A stretch of DNA of 64,000 bases from contig JAHCVI010000002.1 in NCBI GenBank assembly GCA_019096155.1, positions 1-64,000 of the forward strand. The letters run 5' to 3'. The DNA comes from Staphylotrichum longicolle. Its lineage: Eukaryota; Ascomycota; Sordariomycetes; Sordariales; Chaetomiaceae. Below, piece by piece: positions 10,572 through 21,483 of this stretch; position 1 is the stretch's first letter, and every line of letters starts with the position of its first letter. The notes beneath the pieces are model-generated. The model was given only the letters and a program-made list of their open reading frames with translations, was not told where the DNA came from and did not search any database. A program made the translations under genes and the position numbers.

Positions 10572-10953
10572 ATCGTCTTGGAATCCCGCTTCTCTTCATC
10601 GCCCTCTATCCCGCTCGCTCGCTTCAAGCACAGCCCCCCCCCCTGATCGCACCATTGGCCGCAATCATCGGACCACGCACTGTCAGCAGCTTCCTCGCTT
10701 CCTTGATGGTCTCATCCTTTCTATCTGCCCGCATGTATTCTGTACCACCCCCAACGTATCAAGTCCAAGGGATTGCAAAGGGTTCATAAGCTTCTAGGAG
10801 CTTCTCCTGCTGACAAGATCAATCCACGACAATTTAGGCTGTCAGGAACCAACCGGCCGATGGAAAATTCGAGACTCAAGGAATAAAAGTCTTCTGGTAT
10901 GACCTCTGCAGTACTTCCTCCCGTGAAAGGAGCCAGAATTTACCTTACAGTCA
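10572..10953. other. Intergenic, no gene seen
   Basis: Moderately pyrimidine-rich sequence with a C9 run near 10630. No coding or RNA feature was recognised. Confidence 0.4.
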
Positions 10954-11096
10954 TGTCTTTCGAGTTCGACGTTCTCATTGTCGGTGGCGGCACTGCCGGC
11001 CTGCCAGGTGTTGGCCGCCCGCCTTTTCGAAAACGCCAACACGTCGCCCTCGAGGCTGGCGATGACCTCGGGGCTGACCCCCAGATAATGGTCCGT
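10954..11096 (+). pseudogene. 5' fragment of a GMC oxidoreductase, frameshifted and truncated
   Basis: The first codons read MSFEFDVLIVGGGTAGL, the Rossmann FAD-binding start (GGGTAG) of glucose-methanol-choline oxidoreductases. The next piece, QVLAARLFENANTS, is in a second frame, and LEAGDDLGADPQIMV returns in the first. Together these match the order of the family's N-terminus (…AARLSENxNVxVLVLEAGDD…). After about 11096 the similarity stops; no substrate-binding or C-terminal part follows. Two frameshifts in 140 bases plus truncation make this a relic. Confidence 0.75.
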
Positions 11097-11940
11097 CGGT
11101 TTTCTTGGTTCCTGTTAAGTGGCTCTCTTTAACTTTTGATACCAAACTGCCCGCGCTCTACAACAAAGACACGACGAAATAACACGGTGGGAATGCTCAC
11201 TAACTTTGATTGTTCGCGCTTGTATGCACGTGGCCATCGCCGCCTACGCCAGGGGCATAATGAATCAAGTTGGCGTTGAGCAGCTGACGACGGCAAGCTC
11301 ACGCCGTCTTACGTTGATGGAATAGGAGATGGCTGGAGATTGGACTGGCCAAGATAACGACATTTGGGCTGGTGTGGTTAACTATTCGCTCGGTTGCTGC
11401 ATCTGAGTTGGTGGCGGTGGCTGAGTCACTCTCTAAGGGATTCAGCCGACATTACGCATCCCGCCATTCTTATAGTTTCTTTCACACCTCAAGAGCTTAC
11501 CGGTTCTTCGTAAAATTGGTACTGGTTAGAGCCTCTATCGCTCTTCCCAGGCAACCGGCCGTTATCATTTACGTGGATCCCGCCCCCTGTCTGCCTGTCT
11601 GCCTCCCTGCCTCAGGTAGGCACCTTGCCAACGTTCAGCCTTGTGCCTTGACCTGCCTGGTCACTTGTCTCCCCTACCGGTGTCTCTACCGCCCATGCCT
11701 CAACCCCCTTCGAGACGTAACCTGGGCCACCGGCTATCTCGTACATCCTCCTTCCACACACGCCCTGCCGAAAGCCCCTCTCTGGTGGGTCACGGTCTTA
11801 CCATCGAAATAACTAGGATTTGCGTGGACGCCGACGTCCGCCAAGTCGCATAGGAGGAGACGATGGGGCTTCTAAAAAAACCTAACCCGGTGAAATCTGG
11901 CTCACGGAGGACTTCACTAACGACGAGTTTCCCCCATTTG
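11097..11940. other. Non-coding stretch, no gene seen
   Basis: This may include further decayed parts of the GMC gene but nothing readable. Bases 11580-11720 are pyrimidine-rich with repeated CTGCCTG words. Open frames here overlap on both strands and have no family features. Confidence 0.45.
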
Positions 11941-12560
11941 CAATGCTTTGTCACACATGGAGAGCAGAGAGGTTCTTCTTGATGACAGACTGGATGGCAC
12001 TGGCAAGAACAAACTAGGGTACGGAAAGATCCTGTTATGCAGAAAAGTAGCCCGGCGCGATGGCTTGCGCTACTCCTAGGTGGACACCTGCTGTGTGGAC
12101 AGGTCCAGCAGCGCAGAGCTTCAAGAGATGGTCAACTCTCTGTTTCGCTGGTCCAGTGTTGCGGAGACATGCTATGTTTACCTCGACGATGTCTCGGCAC
12201 CTACCTTCGATGATGCCGATGACGAGTCCGCTGAGCAACAGCGCTTGAAGGCGGCTTTGGGAGAGACCACATGGCTCACACATTGCTGGACGCTCCAGGA
12301 GCTCATTGCTCCAGCCTCGATTAATTCCTTCTCCAGGGAGTGGCTGCCATTGGGAAACAAGACGTTCCTAGGAGGCTCCCTCCACGATAACGGGGATTCC
12401 TCTCAAAGCCCTCCAAGGGAGCCCTCAGTCTGAGTTCACCGTCTCCCAGAGAATGTAATAGCGGAGGACCAAGCGTATGCTCTGCTCGGAATTCTCGGCG
12501 TCCACATGCCCCCTTGCTACGGCGAAGGGAGAGAGAGAACGCATTCAACGGCTTTGGAAG
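11941..12560 (+). pseudogene. Relic of a HET-domain gene (N-terminal HET of a HET/NACHT type)
   Basis: The segments, in order, match the HET domain found at the start of HET-E/HET-R-like proteins. They are a decayed start near 11941-12060, then VDTCCVDRSSSAELQEMVNS with SVAETCYVYLDDVSA (12080-12210), then TTWLTHCWTLQELIAPASI (about 12270-12330), and after a frameshift EDQAYALLGILGVHMPPCYG (about 12465-12530). Immediately before VDTCC the sequence reads YS-TAG, where the family has Trp-Ile/Val-Asp-Thr-Cys, so a TGG codon has probably become TAG as in RIP. At least two frameshifts and this stop rule out a functional product. A downstream NACHT module is not recognisable. Confidence 0.75.
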
Positions 12561-12789
12561 GAGCTTGAACGGATTCCAGAGAGCGAACTCTCCCCGACGA
12601 CGATCGCAAAGGATGACGCCTTGGCCGCACACACCGAGCGATGTAACAGCATCTTCCCGAAAACCCTCGAGTCCTTGTCTCGACAGTCGCACGGCGCAGC
12701 CATTTCTTTCCTGGTCAGACTTCAAAAACTCGGGAAGCCAGCGATCGTGACCTTAACATCGAGCACGGCACCTGACGGGCACAGCAAAC

Positions 12790-14294
12790 GTGAGCTCCAG
12801 ACTGCACGCTCCTATGCCGGGAGCCTGAGAGACCAAAAGTTCCAGGAGTATATCACGGTTTTTGCCGACGAGCTCCATGCGTCGTTGCCTTCTGGCTTTC
12901 GCAAGACCGAGATCGAGGCTAAAGCCACACACCTGCTTCCAGCACGCCCACGGATGGGGCTCTTGTGACTGGCGCCTGTGAGATCTGGTCTCAAGTCCAG
13001 ACCCTGGACAAGCGCGTCTTGGGCAGCTCGGCGGGGCTTACTGGATGGATCTTTTCCAAGACGTGGTGGTCGTTGGAGGGTACCCAATTCCGCGCCGATC
13101 ACGAGCTGGGAGCGGCCTGGAGGTTCCCGTAGAAATTATGGTGTCACTCACAAACGCAAACTATCTCGTCTACTTTTGCCGGCGGACTTTTTTCAAGGGT
13201 TTCTCGACGATGCTGTTTGTGGCCGAAGTGAGCGGGTCGACAATGTTTTGGCATTTGTTGTATAACGGCGAAAGGGGGTACATCTCCTACTCGGACACTT
13301 AGGTTCCTAGGATCCAGGAGGACGAACCCTGCCAGATTTTGGACGAAGCTGGTTTGACAACAAGCCGTCATGTATTTATTGGAATGGTGCCAGGAGGTCG
13401 CTTGTCTTACCGGTACGTCTTTGTGGTTTCTTATCGGCTTACTGAAGCGGTGATCTGGTGTCCTTTTTAACAATTCGTCTTGTCAAAATACAATTCCCCT
13501 ATAACTCATAGCTAACGAGCTACAGGAACAAGCCGTGCAAACTATGACATTGGCTGGTTGAAGCTCCGCCGACCACACAGTGCTTTTGTCTTCGACAAGA
13601 TCGCCGTAACAGCCGGCAAGTATGTGAGTGTCGGGACTTCGCTGTCAATCGGCATCAAGGACAAGGCAGAACATGTCATCTATGATGACGACTATCTCGA
13701 CACTGCAGATGATATCCGAAAGACACTTTGTATTGTAAGACGTCACCGACAGACGAACTTGGCTCCTCGACGGCGCGAGCGCCTTGCCCCATCTGTTACG
13801 AGCTTTTATCAACTACTCTCATGGATGTCGCAACCCATCAGGGAACATTATGACCGCAGGTGCACTACATCCAAACCTGGGACGAAGGGTGGGTCGACTT
13901 TACCAGAGAGCTACACTGCGTCACCCTCTATTGGGCCGAATTCGGCACACTGATGAAACCGATGGTCAACCGCTGTCGGCTTTGCATGTTGAACATTTCT
14001 CAGGACCCTGACCTCCTTGGGATTATGATTGCTGACCTGCTCAACATCATGGAAAAGAAGGTCAATTGTGATCAAAGCCCTCGGAGAATCGTCGAGGACA
14101 TCCACTGGTACGTGCCGGACAAGCTGTTGGAGCCCTGTCGGTGTGATTCTACCCACCCTGTCAGACAAGACCGAGTCCAGGTCTTCCTCCCGGCAACACA
14201 CCCCAGACTATGGGACAGAAGCGCCCATAGCCCTCCGCTTGCCGCAGACGGCGCGATCCTCGTCGGTCACAGCTTCAAGTACCCTCTCCGTTAG
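12790..14294 (+). pseudogene. Decayed member of a fungal protein family of unknown function
   Basis: Fragments in order match a widespread fungal family I know only by its conserved blocks. They are FQEYITVFADELHASLPSGF (about 12840), MFWHLLYNGERGYISYSDT (about 13240-13300), TSRANYDIGW then KYVSVGTSLSIGIKD (13525-13660), and DVTDRRTWLLDGASAL followed by HLLRAFINYSH (about 13740-13815). The last block corresponds to the family's 'D-x-x-D-R-R-A-W-L-x-D-G-A-S-A-L-L-H-L' signature. An intron at about 13412-13525 (GTACGT...CTACAG) is still spliceable and keeps frame. A TAG follows SYSDT at 13300, and frame changes occur before and after 13740. The family is cytoplasmic with no known activity. This copy looks inactive. 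Confidence 0.6.
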
Positions 14295-14899
14295 GGGGAA
14301 AGCAGGGAACCCGAATGAGGCGATCCAGGGATCCAGAGAAAAATCGCCACCACCTCATGACAGCGGGATAGGTCCGAGCAGTCCACAGAGAGTGCGGAGG
14401 GCTCGAGGTTTGGAAGACACCTGCCCTCGGCGCGCTCTCCCCTCTGCGGACCGGATTAGGGTTATCGCGAGGATGGCTCTTCCCAGTCTGCCTTCTACAC
14501 GCATGCAAATCGACAGTTTGTGCACTCCGAGGACTCCTCAGAAAGGGATCCGGAGGGGATTATTGACAGAGAGATATTAGTATCCACGGGCGAGACGGCG
14601 GCTTGCCCAAGTGGCCGATCTAACGACGCGATTATGGGGCGATCACGGCCCGCGGGAAACCCAAGCGGACTTTGAAAGCCCATGGGCAGGAAGAACCGGA
14701 ACGATAACTGAGCAGTTTAGGCGGCGTGCGCAGGGCATTCATTGTTAACAAAAGGCTGAGGCGTCGGTAGAACCAGATGACGGAGGCAGTATGCATAGCT
14801 ACGTTGTTATGAGAACGGCCGTTTACCGAGTTATTGATATCTCCACTCTAGTTGGGAATTCTAGCGGAGAGTACCTGATAGAGAAAAACGAAAAAAGTA
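14295..14899. other. Non-coding stretch, no gene seen
   Basis: Mixed composition without recognisable coding sequence. It may contain the unreadable 3' end of the preceding relic. Confidence 0.4.
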
Positions 14900-14984
14900 G
14901 GAAGATCCCAGAGTCGAACCAGGGGTGGCCTTTTGGACTTCTTGAATCAAAACAATGAATATAGCCATTGGCTACAACGGCTCC
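14900..14984 (-). other. Degenerate tRNA-like sequence
   Basis: On the minus strand the T-arm CCTGG-TTCGACT-CTGGG is intact, with two G·U pairs, and TTGTAGCCAATGGCTAT can form a D-arm. The acceptor ends (GGAGCCG at the 5' side, ATCTTCC at the 3' side) pair only at the outer three or four positions, and the anticodon stem is poorly formed around TTTTGAT. It looks like a dead tRNA, possibly of Gln(UUG) type, and not a working gene. Confidence 0.35.
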
Positions 14985-15479
14985 AGTTGACCAAAGCTCA
15001 GGTATAACACGCAAGGTTCATGCTCAGTCAGTCAGTGTTCGGTCCCTGACGCCATCGTCGCATACTTTGCAGAGGTTGTACGCAAGCTCGAATCCCTCCT
15101 TCCCCTAGCCGCTGAGCAAACAGGAGAGGACATAATTAGTAGATGCTCATGGCCCAGGAGGAACAACGACCGGAAGTAATCTACGACACAAGTCAAAGGG
15201 TTGAAGGAGCTGCCGGTTTGCATTAGGAAGATTTCTGCTCGCGAGCGGGGTTGGTGAGGGCGGGACAGGATCTCTCCCAGGGAACCCAAGACAAACGTCC
15301 ACGGCCTCTTGCGAAGAACACCTACTAATGCTTAGCCTGCCGCTTTTCTCCACGTCTTGCTCCCCGTTGCGGTGGCGGGTGGAAGTTGAAGAGGTTTTCC
15401 CAACTTGGTTTCCAATCCACAACAGTCGAAACGGCTCGGACATAAGTGTGGCACCTAGTCACCCTGTTGCAGGCCTGGA
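14985..15479. other. Non-coding stretch, no gene seen
   Basis: No credible coding sequence. It may contain decayed upstream parts of the dehydrogenase fragment that follows. Confidence 0.4.
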
Positions 15480-15790
15480 AGGCGGATGGAACTGCCAACG
15501 AGGTGATCAACACCCAGGGTGTTGATCCTTGAGTGCTTGCTGCCGAGGTCATGGAGGCGAACGCTGGGTTACTGGTCGGCGCAATCATTGTCTGCTCCGG
15601 AATCGTGCCAGCGTACAACACCACGCTTGGCTTCGTTGAATCCGAGGGCAGTGTTGTCTTGATTGGCCAACCGCGTCAGACGATTCCTGTGCTGGCTGCA
15701 ATTTTTACTGGGAGGTCCATCAGGTGCGTTGCAGCTCATGTCCCATCTCGCACAAAGAAGCAACATTAACATTCCCACTCTCTATTCAGA
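15480..15790 (+). pseudogene. Fragment of a zinc-type (MDR) alcohol dehydrogenase
   Basis: The frame from about 15533 reads EANAGLLVGAIIVCSGIVPA, YNTTLGFVESEGSVVLIGQP and IPVLAAIFTGRSIRCVAAHV. This matches the second half of the Rossmann domain of medium-chain dehydrogenases (PF00107): '…D-x-A-I-V-C-S-G … A-Y-N-x-A-L-x-F-V-x-x-x-G-x-V-V-x-I-G-x-P … S-I-x-x-V-G'. The catalytic zinc domain, the start and the C-terminal end are absent, so it is a truncated relic. Confidence 0.65.
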
Positions 15791-15844
15791 CTTATCCACG
15801 CAAAGGTTCAGGGCCAAGCGAGCACTCGGAACTGTCTTTAAATT

Positions 15845-15945
15845 TTTAAATCCATCAATCCATCAATCCATCACATCAATGACTCCATTGCTTTATTGAT
15901 CTATCAATCCATCACTTCATCACTCCAACGCTCCATTCGCCCATT
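15845..15945 (+). repeat. ATCCATCA minisatellite, plus orientation
   Basis: Imperfect tandem copies of ATCCATCA/ATCAATCC and related 8-mers. The same unit, in the opposite orientation, forms the longer array at 18640-19010, so the two arrays are inverted with the hydrolase gene between them. Confidence 0.8.
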
Positions 15946-17256
15946 AACTGTCTTAAAAGACTCCCCATGCAAGTCACTATTCTAGTGAAAAGGTACCCTA
16001 CTAGAGTCCTCTGTGCCCCGTCGAAATGTGTTTGCAATGGCTTGCAAGCCACTCGATGCACTAGTTGCATCGGTATCAGGAGTTGATGTCGGGCTTGTGT
16101 CTCCTTGCTCTTCTAATATGTTGGGATCATAATCCCACTGCGAGTTTGTCTTGGTTGGGGGGGGGGGCGGGTCGAAGGGGATGATCGAGGGGGCAAAACT
16201 CCCTTCTCTGTCATCCTCGTCGTCTCAGTCGAGCTCCACTGGCTCTAAAATCATCTTGCTAACAACATTATTAACGAAAAGAGTCACAGCGGTAAGGTTT
16301 AACCTTCGTCATGGAGACCAGATGCGCCTGCAACGATAGCAGTGCAGCTCTGCCGACAGCGACTAATCAGGAAGACGGGTCGTTGGCGGGTTGTTTAAAG
16401 ATCCGGGCGCTAGGAGAGCAGGCAGCGGCGGCAAGCGGGATAGTCATGTCAAAGGCCCCGCTGCTTGGGATAGAGCTCGTTAACAAGCATCATTGACGAC
16501 TCGGACAAGAAGAGAGATAGATCTCACAGCGTGGGAAGTTCTTATTACCTGACAACTCAATAAGATAATAGGCATGTCCTCCTTGTCAAGAGAAGCAGGT
16601 GCGACTTACATGGAAAGTACGTCTATCTGTTACTCCTCTCATACCTTACCTTTCTAGACTTTGGTCAGTTAAGGGTGCCACTTGCGGAAGGTTAAGGAGC
16701 GGAAGGGTTAAGGAGCGGAAGGGTTAAGGAGCGGAAGGGTTAAGGAGCGGAAGGGTTAAGGAGCGGAAAGTGCCCTCCGTAACTTAACCGTCGATACTGT
16801 AGTCTCGAGGTGCAGGTATTATGGTTAAGCCCCCTGGTTAATGACAGACAGCAGCCGTGAAATTGCTAAGCCGCTACAATGGAACGCCTGAGGCTGGAAG
16901 GGGAGATGGCACATTGAGCGGATCACAGAGTCGGCAGTAAGCTAAGGATTCTTAAGACCAAGGCAAAAAGGGTAGAGCTACGAGCGCCACTGTGGCACCC
17001 GGAGGTAATTCATCCGGGCTCACGACGGCTGTTAGGTTCGGGAGTGGGAGCCTCCCAACGGGGAGCAAAATGTAGTCGGCTACGCAAGGTTTAATTGAGT
17101 AAAGGTTGATTGGATCCGCCTCCTGCTCATTCCAAGAGCATTTTTCCAGACACAATAATGCTTGGTACTTTCCAAAGAGGGAATGTGAGTCCGATCATCA
17201 GAGGCAGAAGAATGTCTATAATAAGACCATCTGCATTTGACCATCATCTTCTGGAT
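15946..17256. other. Non-coding stretch upstream of the hydrolase gene
   Basis: This contains a G9 run near 16157-16165 and a 16-base tandem repeat at 16686-16771. No coding or RNA gene recognised. Confidence 0.5.
16686..16771 (+). repeat. Five tandem copies of a 16-base unit
   Basis: The unit AAGGGTTAAGGAGCGG repeats five times head to tail; the first copy lacks one G. The copies are otherwise identical, so the array is probably recent. Confidence 0.92.
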
Positions 17257-17296
17257 CATGTTGTCTCAACTCACACACTGGCGAACCTCGGACAGG

Positions 17297-18412
17297 ATGA
17301 TCCTCACCACGGCATTTCTTACCGCCTTTGTAGCGGCGAAAAGGCAAGTCATAAGCTTTGCATGCTCTAATAACACACTCTAACCTCTTTCTCTAGCGTA
17401 GTTGCGGTTCCTGGCCAGCTCTCGCTGAGGCAGAGCAGTCAGTTTGTGCCGAAACCAGGCAACTTTCCTGCCACAGGTGATGACACGATTGCCGGCGGCA
17501 TCTTCTGCATTTCCCTCGCGGACTTGGGAACATATCTTGCCCGAGTCGGCAACAATCCTGCTGCAACGGGTGCCGAGTCTCCACGTGGCAATGCTGCAGC
17601 TACCTCTGGCTCAGGACCGTACCCTGCCCAAGCCTTCACAGACACCAAGTTGCAAAAACACACCATCTTTGCTCCAAAGACGCCTCCAGCAAATGTGACG
17701 CTGCCCATCATTGTGTGGGGCAATGGTGGCTGCGCGACGGACCCAACAACGCACAAGAACTTGTTGACAGAGATTGCGAGCTATGGATACGTGATTGCAG
17801 CAGACGGTATCACAGGGGGCAAGACTGGGGCATCTCAGTCCATGGTCTCAGACATGAAAGCGTCATTGGATTGGGCAATGGCCGGCGGCGCCGCCAAGTA
17901 TGGCTCGGTGAACACGAGTGCCATCGCGGCAATGGGACACAGCTGCGGAGGGCTCGAGGCCATGTCTAGTGCCTATCATGATGACCGGGTCAAGCGTCTC
18001 GTGCTCTTTAACATTGGCATCTTCCAAGACGAGAAGAGATACCTATTGCAAGAGATCAAGATCCCTGTCGCATGGTTTGTCGGTGGGCCCAAAGATATGG
18101 GCTACCCTAACGTATGTCGTGGCCCCTACCTCACAATAGCTCCGCCGATTTGCTGATTTGACCATCTCTCAGGTCGAGAAAGACTATCGCCTTCTCCCCT
18201 CCGGACTGCCAGCATTCAAGGCGAATCTTGACACAGGACACGGAGGCACGTTTGCGGCGACAAATGGAGGGAAACAAGCTAAAGCAGCGCTGGCGTACCT
18301 GCAATGGCAGTTCCGCAATGATGAGAAATCGAAGGCCAGACTGCTCGATCCAAAGGCACCTGAGAGTCTTGTTTCAGATAACTGGACAGTCGAGTTCAAG
18401 AACTGGGCGTAG
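17297..18412 (+). CDS. Secreted alpha/beta-hydrolase-fold protein
   Basis: Three exons, 17297-17343, 17397-18111 and 18173-18412, give 333 residues. The first intron has the rare donor GC (AG|GCAAGT) and ends TCTAG; the second is GTATGT...CTCAG. The start MILTTAFLTAFVAAKS followed by VVAVPG is a signal peptide; an in-frame ATG at 17258 would add 13 polar residues and seems less likely. LPIIVWGNGG (oxyanion region) and GHSCGG (nucleophile elbow, with Ser as catalytic residue) mark an alpha/beta hydrolase, and DTGHGGTF near the C-terminus probably carries the catalytic His. Substrate unknown; cutinase-, lipase- or chlorophyllase-like esterase activity is possible. The gene lies between inverted minisatellites. 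Confidence 0.85.
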
Positions 18413-18639
18413 TTATTGGGTGGTTCAAGTTTCTGCTAGAGGCTAGGCACACCTAGAACGAAGACGCTTGCCAGCGCTCAGCTGTTTTGCTTGTCAATCC
18501 AACAATGTTCCGCCAACATGGACCGAAGGCTAGCTACCTTACCCGAGCCCCGTTTCGAAAATCCTCAATCGGTAAGAAAGGCATGAAGCCCTTGCGTAAA
18601 AGTAGAGGTGTGGAGTGACGGATCGATGGAGTGATAGGT
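18413..18639. other. 3' flank of the hydrolase gene
   Basis: Short stretch between the hydrolase stop codon and the minisatellite. No further feature seen. Confidence 0.4.
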
Positions 18640-19010
18640 TAGGGGATATAGGAAGTGATGGGTTGACGGAATGATAGTTTGATAGAGGAATTGAGTGATA
18701 GAGTAATGGGTTGATTAGGTATTTGACGGATTTGAAGTGATAGGGTGATGGATAGATCGACTGATGGATGAACGGATTGATAGATTGACGAATTGATGAA
18801 CTAGGTACTGGATTGACGAATTGACGAATGGATTGATGGATTGACAGATTGATGGATTGACAGATTGATGGATTGACAGATTGATGGATTGACAGATTGA
18901 TGGATTGATGGATTGATAATGGATTGATTGATGTAATGGTGAATTGACGGATTGATAGCTTAATAGATGAACGAATTGATGGGTTGATGAATTGATGGAT
19001 TGTGGTTAAG
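18640..19010 (-). repeat. TGATGGAT minisatellite, minus orientation
   Basis: About 370 bases are built of GATTGATGGATTGACA-type units. Four to five nearly perfect 16-base copies lie at about 18836-18905 and looser copies flank them. It reads as the reverse complement of the array at 15845-15945. The open frame across it is only a by-product of the repeat. Confidence 0.9.
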
Positions 19011-19181
19011 ATGTCACGGGATGAAAGCGGATGAGCGATTGAACTGTGTTCAACAATGATTAGGCCGAACCCTTGCCCGGGCTGTCGGTATTTACCTCCA
19101 TGTACTTTTCCATTCCCAGAACGCCCCGACGCCTTTGCTATGCAGTGCTTGACGCAAGGAAACAAATATCCATGCACAAGG

Positions 19182-20610
19182 TCAGAACCTGGAGTCTGGG
19201 TCAGCACGCCAGCAGAAAAAGAGGGTTGATAGAGACACGAACCTGATCTCGTAACTCCCAGCTCTTGTCATGTACCGCACCCACTTCACACTCGAGTAGT
19301 TGCTCTTCTCAAAGACCTTGAGATACCTGACCAGGAGGCCGGAGCTTGTGAACATGAGCAGGCTGAAGTTGAGGCTCAGGGGCGGCCGGCTCCAGGCCTT
19401 TTGGTTGGTCATGCTCGTCAACTCGGCCTCTGCGCTCAAGACAAACTCGCTCTGGCCGGTGAAGCGGCCGATCTTCCAGACAATGTTGTTCTCGGACGGC
19501 TCGTACTTGGCCTTGCCTTGCGTGCAACGCTCTGTGATTCTAGCAGTGTTGAGCGGCGTCGGGATGCGGACGACGACGTTGGTGGCAAACAGCTTGGACC
19601 CAAAGTTTGCGCGGACGCCGATGCTGTACTCGACCTTTGTCTTGCCGACCTCGTTGACAATGGCGTGGACCTTGAATGGCAAGTTGACGTTCTCGGTGGC
19701 GCGGTACCGCATCAGCTCGAACTCGCCGTCCGGCGGGACGAAGCTGATGATGCGGTCGCTGTCAAACTTGCCGAGCTTCACGCATTGGTGGAACTGGCAG
19801 TCCTCCAGGGTGACGCTCCCGGCGGCTGCCTTTGTCGCCTTGCTCCCCATCCTGTTCCCGCTCGGCAGGCTCAGCATCCCGTCATTGTCGAGAAGCAGCC
19901 GGTCGTTCAAGCCAAACTTGCACTCGGGGGTGCCGCTGAGGTATGCGCGCATGATGATCTGGCCGGTGACGTCGGCGCGGAGGACAGCGCCAGTCGCGCT
20001 CATAAGAAGGTTGACATCCTCGATGACATCGACAAACGCCTCGTTCTTTCGGTACTTGACGTCAGCCTTGCGCCAGGATAGCGCGCCCGTGGCCTGCATC
20101 GTGATCTTTGCCGAGTCCTCGACGGCGCGCTCCGACTTGACGCCCTCGGTCGTGATGTACATCTTGAGCGTGTCGGTCTCGGTGTTCTGGGGATAGCCAA
20201 AGTCGATGATCTCTGCAGACACGGGAAGCCGTCAGCCACGTCTCCATACGCCAGTGCCGAAGGAGCAACCAACCATCCAGGAGCTCGTAAACCAGGACAA
20301 AGTTGTTCTTGACAGCCTCCTCGTCGAACTTGCCAAAGTAGCCGCGGCCCAGCTGGATTAGGCGGTACAGGAACTCAAAGACAAGCGCGGCATTGGCGTT
20401 GCTCTTGGTGATGGCAACCAGGTAGATGTTCTCGTGCTTGACATGGCTGAAGGTGGTGCTGCCGAGGGTCAGGATGGGCGAGCGCACCTGGGCGTTGCTG
20501 ATGACCTGGATGCGGAACACGTCGGCGAGGCGCGGTCGGCAGTCGTTGCGGAACGCCCTGAAGATCAGGTTCTCGCCCTTTTGGTTGAAGATGAGGATGC
20601 CCGACAACAT
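19182..20610 (-). CDS. apm4: AP-2 clathrin adaptor complex, medium (mu) subunit
   Basis: This subunit recognises sorting signals and phosphoinositides in clathrin-mediated endocytosis at the plasma membrane. Exons are 20610-20274, 20212-19243 and 19188-19182; both introns have good sites (GTTGGT...TGCAG, GTTCGT...CCAG) and the last codes only for the final residues and the stop. The 437-residue product starts MLSGILIFNQKGENLIFRAF, typical of AP-2 and not AP-1. The longin-like N-terminal domain occupies about residues 1-140. The C-terminal mu homology domain follows (WRKADVKYRKNEAFVDVIED, QFHQCVKLGKFDSDRIISFV, PPDGEFELMRYR), and the end is WVRYMTRAGSYEIRF. The length fits the family. Intact. 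The related AP-1 subunit is at 48.7 kb. Confidence 0.96.
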
Positions 20611-21483
20611 TGTGGCTGATCTCGGTGTTGCGACGTGGGCAGAGGTCGGTCGAGGGGCAGGAAGGGGGTCAAGGAGCTGCCGGGATGTGGAGCAGGTCGT
20701 GGATGTGGTGGTGCAGGGGCACGGTGGCAGAATCCGGTCCGGAAATTGGGGTCCATGTGTGGGGTGCGGGCGGTGAACGGGCTGCCAGATGCTGGCAGCT
20801 GCTACTCTCTCCCTCCTGCAACCAGCACAAGTCTCAATTCTTCGCAAGCGTCTGGAACATCATCAAGGATCATCAATTAGTCCACTCCGGTCCAGCTCTG
20901 CTTCAAAGTCGGATGTTAACAACCTAAGCAGAAATTCACATGCAGGGCGAAACCGGTAAGTCGTACACGCGCGGTTGCAGAATACACAAAGCCCAGAAGT
21001 CTCTGCTTTGGACGGTCTTCAGTGTGTTGAATGACGCTTCCTTCTGTCTTCGTCATCCTCGCGGTGTGAGACAACCTTGACGCTGCAGTCCGCTGCTCTC
21101 GGCGAGCTCGAGATTGTCAATGCCCGACTTGAAACGAACTTTAAGTCATGGGCTGGTTCCACATAACCATCATTGCAAGTTCCCCGCTGGCTGGATGGGG
21201 ATCCGCGGCCTGGCCCGTGATCGCAGATCCATGCTGCTTCTCCCAATAGGATGGGGCGACCAATCAGCACGACACACCAGCCAGAAGATGATGTCATGTT
21301 CGACGGTTTGTCAGTGAGACGACGAGCTTGATCAGGGCCCTGGCTGGGATGTCTCACGATGTAGTCCGCAGAGTATAAGACGTTCGGCGGTCAATATCAC
21401 CCTTTCAATTCCTCCCTAGTCACAAGGCCCCTTCGCCGGGTCCTCTTACTCCACGCCTGAACCCCCTATTGACCATCACGAAC
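20611..21483. other. Divergent intergenic region, no gene seen
   Basis: The promoters of the AP-2 mu gene (minus) and the coiled-coil protein gene (plus) should lie here. CT-rich patches occur near 20800-20870 and 21410-21450. No other feature recognised. Confidence 0.45.

Noticed and set aside
18539..19207. 222-codon frame on the minus strand
   Set aside because: It reads through the TGATGGAT minisatellite and is a by-product of the repeat.
19300..20196. Long plus-strand frames opposite AP-2 mu
   Set aside because: They are antisense shadows of a clearly recognised conserved gene.
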